Positions 1 through 6,620 of a stretch of DNA of 6,805 bases are shown one piece after another. The position numbers and the translations under genes were made by a program. Every line of letters begins with the position of its first letter. Position 1 is the stretch's first letter. Origin of the DNA: Fimenecus sp045579305 (GTDB taxonomy: Bacteria > Bacillota > Clostridia > Oscillospirales > Acutalibacteraceae); assembly GCA_045579305.1 (NCBI GenBank), contig JAZNLY010000032.1, positions 1-6,805 on the forward strand. Reading direction: 5' to 3'. Under the pieces are notes generated by a model. That model was not told the origin of the DNA, made no database searches, and was given only the letters and a program-made list of their open reading frames with translations.

Positions 1-444
1 TTATCCAGAGCAAAAAAAGTAATGCGAATGATTGACTACACCGCAATTTACTTTATGCTCATGGGCACAATCACACCATATATGCTTTTGTCAGTTGTGA
101 ATGTGAATTATAAACTCGGTTGGGGACTTTTCATAACCTGCCTTGTGGCAACAGTTATTTCAATTATTCTGACTCTCACAGCATTCAGTAAAACAAAAGC
201 CATAAGGATGATTCTTTATGTTGTAATCGGTTTCTGTGCATTCTCGTCACTTTTCGTAATAGGAGATAAGGTTGACCCGGTGGGGGTAAAATATGTCCTG
301 GCAGGTAATGGGGCATACATATCAGGACTTATTCTCTTTGCAATCGGTGCAAAGAAAAAATACTTCCACACAATATTTCATATCTTTGTAATCATAGGCG
401 CAGCAATACATTTTATAAACTTGTATAAATATGTTTTTATTTAA
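1..444 (+). CDS. Haemolysin III / PAQR (TrhA-like) integral membrane protein, 5' end outside window
   Basis: The frame is open from the first base, so this is the C-terminal ~147 residues; the ATG at 22 is internal. Seen directly: R-x-x-D (codon 12), then AIYFMLMGTITP, matching the family pattern R-x-x-D-H/Y-x-x-I-Y-x-x-x-x-G-T-x-T-P. Five hydrophobic segments follow. Near the end, YFHTIFH gives an H-x3-H motif (367-381), the C-terminal metal-site signature of the family. PAQR/HlyIII proteins have seven membrane spans and a buried metal site formed with an N-terminal S-x3-H motif; the missing spans would lie upstream of the window. Bacterial members are called haemolysin III or TrhA and have been linked to membrane homeostasis, but their substrate is not settled and haemolysis should not be assumed. 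The gene is convergent with queT and shares a terminator with it. Family assignment is fairly sure; exact role is not. Confidence 0.85.
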   Translation, partial: LSRAKKVMRMIDYTAIYFMLMGTITPYMLLSVVNVNYKLGWGLFITCLVATVISIILTLTAFSKTKAIRMILYVVIGFCAFSSLFVIGDKVDPVGVKYVLAGNGAYISGLILFAIGAKKKYFHTIFHIFVIIGAAIHFINLYKYVFI

Positions 445-451
445 AGAATAA

Positions 452-480
452 AGCGTGATAACCAATCCGGCTATCACGCT
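452..480. terminator. Bidirectional rho-independent terminator between the membrane protein gene and queT
   Basis: A perfect 9-bp inverted repeat, AGCGTGATA (452-460) and TATCACGCT (472-480), lies in the 40-bp gap between two convergent genes. Read on the plus strand it is followed by a T run (482-486). Read on the minus strand it is followed by TTATTCTTT, and there the stem can extend by a G-T wobble and two G-C pairs to 12 bp with a GGATT loop. It therefore can end transcripts from both sides and marks the 3' end of the carA-to-queT cluster. Confidence 0.85.
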
Positions 481-484
481 ATTT

Positions 485-994
485 TTATAACTCTTTATCC
501 AATTTTGTCTTTTTAATTACCTTATATAACGGAAGTCCAAGTCCATAGCACATAATCAATTGACCGATAGCTATTTGTAAAGCATTAATTAAGAATGCCT
601 GTGCTTGAAATCTCTCGGGCATAAATACAGTAATTTCAATACCGACAATTATAGCATTTGTCAGTACAGGAAAAACAGGAGAAATCCAAGGAATGCTTTT
701 AAAAGTAATTTTTCTTGTGTTGTATGACATAATCGCTGCGAGGAACGTTGCAAATGTCCCACATATAACATCAATTATTCCGTAAGGACTTGTGATGTTT
801 CCTAAAAAGCATCCAATTGTAAGTCCCGGAATAGCAGCAGGGGATACACACGCAAGAATTGTCAATGCCTCTGAGAATCTGAACTGAATACTACCATATG
901 CAAGGTTCAGTATACTTGCCGTATAGGTAAGACCTGCATAAAGTGCCGCAATAACTGCCGATTGTACCACAAAAGTGGTGTTTTTTTTATTCAT
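485..994 (-). CDS. queT: QueT-type queuosine-precursor transporter (ECF S component)
   Basis: A 169-residue, very hydrophobic protein with about five to six membrane segments. It carries the QueT-family block IQFRFSEALTILA (residues ~36-48), then PAAIPGLTIGCFLGN and a GIIDVICGTFATFLAA segment, all in the family order. QueT proteins are substrate-binding membrane subunits of energy-coupling-factor transporters thought to import preQ1/queuine-type precursors for tRNA queuosine; the energising EcfT/EcfA parts are normally encoded elsewhere, and none is in this window. Start choice: the frame can be extended 17 codons to 1045, but that ATG has no ribosome binding site. The ATG at 992-994 has GGAG (1003-1006) eight bases upstream, and MNKK followed directly by the first membrane segment fits the family. 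The extension also overlaps a candidate riboswitch. It lies 55 bp after the hydrolase stop codon and ends at the shared terminator. Confidence 0.9.
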   Translation of the reverse strand: MNKKNTTFVVQSAVIAALYAGLTYTASILNLAYGSIQFRFSEALTILACVSPAAIPGLTIGCFLGNITSPYGIIDVICGTFATFLAAIMSYNTRKITFKSIPWISPVFPVLTNAIIVGIEITVFMPERFQAQAFLINALQIAIGQLIMCYGLGLPLYKVIKKTKLDKEL

Positions 995-1000
995 TTTTAT

Positions 1001-1044
1001 CACTCCGTAGTTTTGTTTATTGTCAGGATGGTTTCGAACTGACA
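1001..1044 (-). promoter_or_regulatory. Candidate preQ1 class I riboswitch controlling queT translation
   Basis: On the minus strand, TGTCAG (1044-1039) and CTGACA (1026-1021) form a 6-bp stem with the 12-base loop TTCGAAACCATC. This is followed by the A-rich tail ATAAACAAAACTACGGAG, which carries the queT Shine-Dalgarno. This order (short stem, pyrimidine-purine loop containing AACC, then A-rich tail with AACAAAAC running into GGAG) resembles preQ1-I aptamers such as the Thermoanaerobacter example. A pseudoknot UUCG (1038-1035) with CGGA (1007-1004) would hide the ribosome binding site. QueT genes are commonly under preQ1 riboswitches. The pseudoknot pairing was worked out by eye and is not the canonical one base for base, so the class is uncertain. 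Confidence 0.6.
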
Positions 1045-1049
1045 TTTAT

Positions 1050-2225
1050 CTATGATTCAGTAGAAGTGTCTTCTACGTCGATCCTCTTTGATTTTATTTT
1101 TTCAAGGCGTTCTTTGATAATCTGTTTTGGTTTAGTTAAAACAGTGTCTTTTGCAGATGGGAAGATGTTTCCTAAAACCTTTAACATAAAGCTCCTGGTT
1201 TCAGGGTCAAGCTCCTTGATTGTGTCAAAGAACAATGCGCTGTTGCCTTTAAGATTTTCACTCCAGTCAATGAAACTTTCTGATTTTTGTTCATTTGTGG
1301 CAGCAATTATATCAAACATTCCCTCAACAAAAAGCTCTCTCTGTTCAGATGTAAAATTACCAACCCATTCCCTGAAAGTACTGTTGACAAACTTTGCCTT
1401 TGAATTTATTTTTTCACCTGTAACAAAGTCATTATCTTCAACAATCCATAAAAATGGGTCGTGCTGATGAATACCTTCACCTTCACTTTTAACGATACGA
1501 TATGTATCCGTGTCGTTGAGAAGCATTCCAATCATAGAATCTTCAGGAACAAATTTAACAATAATATCTTCCGTATCAACGTATTTCTGTGATGAAATGA
1601 ATTTTTCAGTAAATCCGGGACTGTCAAAGCTCTGTATTTCAACAATCTTTTGTTTAGCCTTAGGTGAGCACATAACACTGGCATATATAGCAAGGTTACC
1701 GCCTTTTGAATGTCCTACAACGGTAATTTTACCCTTGATTTTATTTGCAACTCTTGTAAGATATTTGGCACTTAAAATCTGCGCAGGAACAGTGTCGTTG
1801 TAAAGCATATCAAAGTTTTCACGCCAACCTGTAATAGTTGAGTCGGTACCACGAAATGATACACAGGCGTCACCGTTCGGAAGAACAAATGTTGTGGCAG
1901 AAAACTGAATTGCATTTTCAGGGTCAAAAACATTTTCGTGATATTTTATTTTCACTTTTCCGTATCTTTTACTGTAAGCCAAAGAATTGAACAGTAAAAG
2001 ATTCTTTCTTGCAGTACGTTCAAGAGGGAAAAGATTTTCAAAGCCATCCTGTTCAGCGATTGTTGCAAAAGTAATTCCTCTTGTAAACAACTGTTTTTCA
2101 GGAACAAAATTGTCGAATTCAAGATATGCCAACTGGGCAAAAATCAGACCATCAACCTTTGAAAAGGGCAAGGTGTTAAAATCCTTGTGAGCATTCATGA
2201 GAGAATAATCAATAATACCCGACAT
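1050..2225 (-). CDS. Mbeg1-like / DUF2974 alpha/beta-hydrolase (lipase-like), 391 aa
   Basis: Seen directly: an N-terminal IFAQLAYLEFDNF block (residues 28-40), ATTFVLPNGDACVSFRGTD (110-128; FRGTD is the class 3 lipase-type strand and turn), the nucleophile elbow GHSKGG (171-176, Ser173), SFDSPGF (199-205, with Asp201) and HQHDPF (253-258, with His253 or His255 as candidate catalytic His). This layout is that of the DUF2974/Mbeg1-like family, predicted serine hydrolases of unproven substrate that are frequent in Clostridia. There is no signal peptide or membrane segment, so it is probably cytosolic. The last ~130 residues are charged and helical-looking, with no motif I recognise. The ATG at 2225 is preceded by GGGAG (2237-2241), 11 bases away. 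It follows carB by 75 bp and precedes queT on the same strand, so co-transcription is plausible. The family call is solid; the reaction (esterase or lipase) is inferred from the triad only. Confidence 0.85.
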   Translation of the reverse strand: MSGIIDYSLMNAHKDFNTLPFSKVDGLIFAQLAYLEFDNFVPEKQLFTRGITFATIAEQDGFENLFPLERTARKNLLLFNSLAYSKRYGKVKIKYHENVFDPENAIQFSATTFVLPNGDACVSFRGTDSTITGWRENFDMLYNDTVPAQILSAKYLTRVANKIKGKITVVGHSKGGNLAIYASVMCSPKAKQKIVEIQSFDSPGFTEKFISSQKYVDTEDIIVKFVPEDSMIGMLLNDTDTYRIVKSEGEGIHQHDPFLWIVEDNDFVTGEKINSKAKFVNSTFREWVGNFTSEQRELFVEGMFDIIAATNEQKSESFIDWSENLKGNSALFFDTIKELDPETRSFMLKVLGNIFPSAKDTVLTKPKQIIKERLEKIKSKRIDVEDTSTES

Positions 2226-2250
2226 TTAACAAGTCACTCCCTAAATTGAT

Positions 2251-2284
2251 AGTCGAAATTGAGCGGTTGCACCCAATTTCGACT
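2251..2284 (-). repeat. Perfect 11-bp inverted repeat in the carB-hydrolase gap
   Basis: AGTCGAAATTG (2251-2261) and CAATTTCGACT (2274-2284) are exact reverse complements separated by 12 bases. On the transcribed (minus) strand the stem is followed by ATCAATTTAGG, not a T run, so it is a poor intrinsic terminator for carB. It could be a partial terminator, an mRNA-stability hairpin or a protein-binding site. The gap is otherwise only 75 bp. Confidence 0.7.
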
Positions 2285-2289
2285 TTATT

Positions 2290-2320
2290 ATTATATGAAA
2301 TTATAACTTGAGAGATGCAA
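2290..2320 (-). promoter_or_regulatory. Possible weak internal promoter ahead of the hydrolase gene
   Basis: On the minus strand two TATAAT hexamers lie close together (2305-2300 and 2295-2290), overlapping and just after the carB stop codon. For the second, TTGCAT at 2320-2315 could be a -35 box, but the spacer is 19 bases, longer than the usual 17. A start about seven bases downstream would place the 11-bp hairpin (2284-2251) at the very 5' end of the transcript. AT-rich sequence gives such boxes by chance, so this is only a possibility. Confidence 0.3.
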
Positions 2321-5300
2321 TATCTGTAAGACTCATCTTTCCGTCAGGCACAACGAATGTACTTCTCATAACGCTGAGTGCAGCATCGAGAGATGTAAGA
2401 CAGGATGTACCTGATTCAACTGCAAGGCGACGAAGTTTAAATCCGTCACGGTTTGCAAGACGACCGTGTGTAGGTGTGTTGATAATCAGTGAAACATCAC
2501 CATTCTGAAGCATTTCCATAATGTTAGGTGATTCACCTGTAAGAGGATTAACCTCTTTACATTCGATTCCTGCTTCACGGATAACTTTACAGGTGCCAGG
2601 TGTTGCATAGAATTCAAAATCAGAATCCTTGAATTCCTTGAGCATTTCACCGACTTCTTTCTTATCCTTATCACGTACAGTAACAACAATCTTTGCATCC
2701 TTAGGCATTGAAACACCGCCACCATCAAAGGCTTTAAGAAGAGCTTCGTTATAGTCTGTTGAAATACCGAGAACTTCACCGGTTGATTTCATTTCAGGAC
2801 CAAGGGAAGTATCAGCACCGATAATCTTTTCGAATGAAAAAACAGGAAGCTTGATTGCGTAGTATCCACTGTTCTTGTATAGACCTGTACCATAACCCAT
2901 ATCAGCAATTCTTTCACCCAGCATTGCTCTTGTTGCAAGGCTGATTGCAGGAATACCGGTAACCTTACTGATGTAAGGAACTGTTCTTGAAGAACGTGGG
3001 TTAACTTCGATAATATAAACTGTTTCACGAAGCACAATAAATTGTATGTTCATCATACCAACAACATGCAAAGCAGATGCAAGTCGTTTTGTGTAATCAA
3101 CGATTGTTTTCTGTACCTTCTGTGAAAGTGTAACAGCAGGGTAAACTGAAATTGAGTCACCTGAGTGAATACCTGCACGGTCAATGTGTTCCATGATACC
3201 GGGGATAAGGATATCCTTACCGTCACAGATAGCATCAACTTCAACTTCCTGACCCATAAGGTATTTATCAACAAGAACAGGATGTTCAGAAAGGTCAGGA
3301 ATTGTTCTCGTGATAATATCCATAAACTCGATGATGTCTTCGTCACTTGCTGCAATTTGCATACCCTGACCACCAAGAACATAGCTTGGACGAACAAGAA
3401 CAGGGTAACCGAGTGAATGAGCAGCTGCGATAGCTTCCTGTGCTGTGAATACTGTCTGTCCCTTTGGACGAGCTATATCACAGAATTCAAGAATTTCATC
3501 AAATCTTTCTCTGTCTTCAGCTGCGTCAACGTGGTCAGCGTCAGTACCGAGAATCTTAACGCCTAAATCATTAAGTGTCTTTGTAAGTTTAATAGCAGTC
3601 TGTCCACCGAACTGAACGATAGCACCATCAGGATTTTCAAGTTCCACAATGCTTGTAACATATTCAGGTGTAAGTGGCTCAAAATAGAGTTTATCAGAAA
3701 CGTCAAAGTCAGTTGAAACTGTTTCAGGGTTATTGTTTACGATAATTGCTTCACAACCAGCCTTCTTAAGCGCCCATACTGAATGAACTGAACAGTAGTC
3801 AAATTCAACACCCTGACCGATACGGATAGGACCTGAACCCAATACCATAATCTTTTTCTTATCAGTTTTTGGATTAACTTCGTTTTCAATACCGTAGTCG
3901 GAATAGTAGTAAGGAGTCTGTGCCTTGAATTCAGCAGCACAAGTATCAACGATTGAGAATGAAGGTATAATGTTCCAGAGCTTTCTCATGTGCTTGATAG
4001 CACTCTTTGTTGTACCCACATTCTTTGCGATTGTGTTGTCTGTAAAGCCCATTTTCTTGGCAGCGAAAAGAGTTTCCCTATCGCATTTACCGGATTTAAG
4101 GACTTTTTCCATATCAACAATATTCTTGATTTTACTAAGGAACCACATATCAATCTTTGTGATTTCATGAATTTCTTCTAATTCAATTCCTTTGTAGATT
4201 GCAACTGCAATAGCATATACACGAAGATTATCAATATTGTAAAGAGCATCGTGAACTTCTTCTGTTGTCATTTCCATAAATGAATCAAGAAGAAGTGACT
4301 CTTTGTTTTCTTCAAGAGAGTGAAGTGACTTGTGAAGAGCAGCCTCAAATGTACGAGCAATCGACATTACTTCACCGGTTGCCTTCATCTGTGTACCAAG
4401 TGTCTTTTTAGCAGTAACAAACTTGTCGAAAGGCCATTTTGGGAACTTACATACGATATAGTCGATTGTTGGCTCAAATGATGCGAAAGTCTTGCCTGTA
4501 ACTGCATTAGGAATTTCATCAAGTCCGAGACCAAGAGCAATTTTTGATGCAACTCGTGCAATTGGGAAACCAGTCGCCTTTGATGCCAATGCAGATGAAC
4601 GAGAAACACGAGGGTTAACTTCAATAACTGCATATTTGAATGATGTCGGGTGAAGAGCAAACTGAACGTTACAACCACCCTGAATATCAAGAGCATCAAT
4701 AATGTTAAGAGCAGCATTACGAAGCATTGAATATTCCTTGTCCATAAGTGTCTGTGCAGGAGCCACAACGATTGAGTCACCGGTATGAACACCAACAGGG
4801 TCAAGGTTTTCCATTGAGCATATTGTGATGCAGTTACCCTTTGAGTCACGCATTGTTTCAAATTCGATTTCTTTCCAACCTGAAATACATTTCTCAATAA
4901 GAACCTGATTTACACGTGAAAGACGGATACCGTTTGATGCAATTTCAAAAAGCTGCTTTTCATCATAAGCAATACCGCCACCTGTACCACCAAGTGTGTA
5001 TGCAGGACGAACAATAACGGGATAACCGATTTTTGCAGAGAAATCAAGAGCGTCTTCAACTGTTTCAACAACAAGTGATTCAATACAAGGTTCACCGATT
5101 GCTTCCATTGTATCCTTGAATTCCTGACGGTCCTCAGCCTTTTTGATTGACTCAGCATTGATACCGATAAGACGGACATTATTTTCTTTAAGAATACCTA
5201 ACTCATTAAGCTCCATAGCAAGGTTAAGACCTGTCTGTCCACCAAGAGAAGGGAGAAGAGAGTCCGGTTTTTCTTTTTCAATAATCTTTGTAAGTGTAGG

Positions 5301-5510
5301 AATTGTAAGTGGCTCAATGTAAACCTTATCTGCAATATCACCGTCAGTCATAATTGTAGCAGGGTTAGAGTTTACAAGAACAACTTCAACGCCTTCTTCT
5401 TTAAGAGAGCGACAAGCCTGAGTGCCGGCATAGTCAAATTCAGCAGCCTGACCGATAATGATTGGACCGGAGCCGATAACCATTACCTTTTTAATGCTTT
5501 TATCCAACAT
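2301..5510 (-). CDS. carB: Carbamoyl-phosphate synthase large subunit (1069 aa)
   Basis: Makes carbamoyl phosphate from bicarbonate, ammonia and two ATP in the cytosol, for pyrimidine and arginine synthesis. Full family length. Seen in order: first half with VIGSGPIIIGQAAEFDYAG (11-29), ATP-grasp RPAYTLGGTGGG (168-179) and VIEVNPRVSRSSALASKATG (295-314); oligomerisation region (~400-550); second half with VLGSGPIRIGQGVEFDY (556-572), RPSYVLGGQGMQ (707-718) and IIEVNPRSSRTVPYISKVTG (833-852); C-terminal MGS-type allosteric domain (~935-1069) with YATPGT (968-973) and INTPTHGR (1010-1017). The ATP-grasp motifs I can recognise look canonical in both halves, so both phosphorylation sites should work. 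The ATG at 5510 is one base after the carA TAA and uses AAGGAGG (5526-5520) inside the end of carA, indicating coupled translation. Its partner CarA lacks its glutaminase residues, so ammonia may come from solution. Confidence 0.97.
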   Translation of the reverse strand: MLDKSIKKVMVIGSGPIIIGQAAEFDYAGTQACRSLKEEGVEVVLVNSNPATIMTDGDIADKVYIEPLTIPTLTKIIEKEKPDSLLPSLGGQTGLNLAMELNELGILKENNVRLIGINAESIKKAEDRQEFKDTMEAIGEPCIESLVVETVEDALDFSAKIGYPVIVRPAYTLGGTGGGIAYDEKQLFEIASNGIRLSRVNQVLIEKCISGWKEIEFETMRDSKGNCITICSMENLDPVGVHTGDSIVVAPAQTLMDKEYSMLRNAALNIIDALDIQGGCNVQFALHPTSFKYAVIEVNPRVSRSSALASKATGFPIARVASKIALGLGLDEIPNAVTGKTFASFEPTIDYIVCKFPKWPFDKFVTAKKTLGTQMKATGEVMSIARTFEAALHKSLHSLEENKESLLLDSFMEMTTEEVHDALYNIDNLRVYAIAVAIYKGIELEEIHEITKIDMWFLSKIKNIVDMEKVLKSGKCDRETLFAAKKMGFTDNTIAKNVGTTKSAIKHMRKLWNIIPSFSIVDTCAAEFKAQTPYYYSDYGIENEVNPKTDKKKIMVLGSGPIRIGQGVEFDYCSVHSVWALKKAGCEAIIVNNNPETVSTDFDVSDKLYFEPLTPEYVTSIVELENPDGAIVQFGGQTAIKLTKTLNDLGVKILGTDADHVDAAEDRERFDEILEFCDIARPKGQTVFTAQEAIAAAHSLGYPVLVRPSYVLGGQGMQIAASDEDIIEFMDIITRTIPDLSEHPVLVDKYLMGQEVEVDAICDGKDILIPGIMEHIDRAGIHSGDSISVYPAVTLSQKVQKTIVDYTKRLASALHVVGMMNIQFIVLRETVYIIEVNPRSSRTVPYISKVTGIPAISLATRAMLGERIADMGYGTGLYKNSGYYAIKLPVFSFEKIIGADTSLGPEMKSTGEVLGISTDYNEALLKAFDGGGVSMPKDAKIVVTVRDKDKKEVGEMLKEFKDSDFEFYATPGTCKVIREAGIECKEVNPLTGESPNIMEMLQNGDVSLIINTPTHGRLANRDGFKLRRLAVESGTSCLTSLDAALSVMRSTFVVPDGKMSLTDIASLKL

Positions 5511-5511
5511 C

Positions 5512-6555
5512 TTATTTGCCCTCCTTAATCAAATTTTTAAAATCTTCAAACAAGAAAGCAGTGTTAGGACCTTTAACGATGTCAGGGATAAACTGTACTG
5601 TCATAACAGGCTTGTCCTTGTATTTCAGTCCTTCGATTGTCTTGTCATTTACATTTATGCAAAGCACATCAGTGTTTGCAGGCGTTTCTGTAACTGCAAA
5701 ACCATGGTTGTGTGCTGTAATATATGTTTTATCTTTATCAATAAATTTTACAGGGTAGTTGCAACCTCTATGACCGTGAAGCATTTTTTCTACCTTACCA
5801 CCATTTGCAAGGGCAACGAGCTGGTGACCGAGGCCGATTGCAAAAATTGGCATATTATTATCCATAAGTTTTTTGATTTCTTCCATTGTGTCAGTAAATG
5901 TGCCGTGGTCTTCAACACCATTTGAAATTACAACACCTTCGAATCCACCTGCAAGAATTTCTTCTGCGTTAAGTGAAGCAAATTTAGTAACAGCAAAACC
6001 ACGCTGACAGAAAGCGTTTACTAAACTCTTTCTTGCACCAAGGTTGATAAATGCAACCTTGATGCCTTCATCAGAAACTTTTTCGTTAACACCTTTGTAA
6101 TTGTTTTTGACTTCAAAAGCCTTGATTTTATCGAGTAATGCATCCTTGTCAGAAATATCGTCTGTGATGATAGCCTTCATGGCACCGTTTTCACGCACAT
6201 TCATAACAATTGCACGATTATCAAGACCTGTGACACAAGGAATATCATGTTTTATAAGGAACTCCTCAAGACTCATTTCACATCTGAAATTAGAAGGAGT
6301 GTCACAAAGTTCGTGAACTAAAAGTGCAGCAGGGTAGAGTTTGTCACTTTCCATATCCTCAAGACAAACACCATAGTTGCCGATAAGAGGATAGGTCATA
6401 ACAACACCCAAACCTGCATTTGATGGGTCAGAAAGCATTTCAACATATCCGGTCATTGATGTGTTGAAGATTACTTCACATACAGTTTCTTTGAATTTTC
6501 CGGCAGCCTGTCCAGTGAAAACAGCGCCGTTTTCAAGCATTAAATACGCTTTCAA
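5512..6555 (-). CDS. carA: Carbamoyl-phosphate synthase small subunit with a degenerate glutaminase site (347 aa)
   Basis: Normally hydrolyses glutamine and channels ammonia to CarB. The N-terminal small-chain domain (~1-150) is typical: KAYLMLENGAVFTG, FNTSMTGYVEML-DPSNAG (30-48), TYPLIGNYG (54-62), ELCDTPSNFR (82-91). The class I glutamine amidotransferase domain (~166-345) keeps the fold markers (GLGHQLVALA 241-250, GHRGCNYPV 261-269, HNHGFAV 282-288) but not the chemistry. The nucleophile Cys of GICLGHQ is Gly241 (codon GGC, 5833-5835), the HPE pair is Ile323 and Asp325 (FIPD, 5581-5592), and SNGPGDP is SNGVEDH (211-217). It is expected to be unable to use glutamine. The reading frame is intact from end to end. 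Start: TTG at 6553-6555, with GGTG six bases and AAGG twelve bases upstream; the next ATG (6540) lacks a ribosome site and would cut into the first strand. It could still serve as a structural partner of CarB. Confidence 0.93.
   Translation of the reverse strand: MKAYLMLENGAVFTGQAAGKFKETVCEVIFNTSMTGYVEMLSDPSNAGLGVVMTYPLIGNYGVCLEDMESDKLYPAALLVHELCDTPSNFRCEMSLEEFLIKHDIPCVTGLDNRAIVMNVRENGAMKAIITDDISDKDALLDKIKAFEVKNNYKGVNEKVSDEGIKVAFINLGARKSLVNAFCQRGFAVTKFASLNAEEILAGGFEGVVISNGVEDHGTFTDTMEEIKKLMDNNMPIFAIGLGHQLVALANGGKVEKMLHGHRGCNYPVKFIDKDKTYITAHNHGFAVTETPANTDVLCINVNDKTIEGLKYKDKPVMTVQFIPDIVKGPNTAFLFEDFKNLIKEGK
5520..5526 (-). promoter_or_regulatory. carB ribosome binding site inside the 3' end of carA
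   Basis: The minus strand reads AAGGAGG at 5526-5520, nine bases before the carB ATG (5510-5508), within the last codons of carA (the KEGK end). With the one-base gap between carA stop and carB start, this supports translational coupling and matched subunit production. Confidence 0.85.
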
Positions 6556-6591
6556 AATTCACACCAGCCTTTCATTTATTGTCAATTCATT

Positions 6592-6620
6592 ATTATACTA
6601 TATTATTTTAAGCAGTTCAA
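6592..6620 (-). promoter_or_regulatory. Sigma-A-type promoter for carA
   Basis: The minus strand has TTGAAC (6620-6615), a 17-base AT-rich spacer and TATAAT (6597-6592). This is near-consensus in both boxes and in spacing. Transcription would start near 6585, giving a leader of about 30 bases before the TTG start. That is too short for a PyrR-type attenuator or a large riboswitch, and I see none there. Confidence 0.85.

Noticed and set aside
995..1045. QueT starting at the ATG at 1043-1045
   Set aside because: There is no ribosome binding site, a polar 17-residue extension is not expected in front of the first membrane segment, and a strong ribosome site precedes the ATG at 994.
1066..1803. 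Plus-strand open frames opposite the hydrolase gene
   Set aside because: They are antisense to a protein with clear conserved motifs and have no ribosome sites or recognisable domains.
5581..5835. Sequencing error as the cause of the missing Cys/His/Glu
   Set aside because: Three separate motifs, about 250 bases apart, are changed by in-frame substitutions, including multi-residue changes; one base-call error cannot produce this.
5458..5925. 155-codon plus-strand open frame opposite carA/carB
   Set aside because: It lies antisense across the conserved ends of carA and carB, has Cys/Phe-rich content typical of a complementary-strand shadow, and resembles no known family.
5512..6555. carA as a pseudogene
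   Set aside because: There is no frameshift or stop, the N-terminal domain and most fold motifs are conserved, the promoter and coupling to carB are intact, and the changes are concentrated in catalytic positions. Specific loss of glutaminase function explains this better than general decay.
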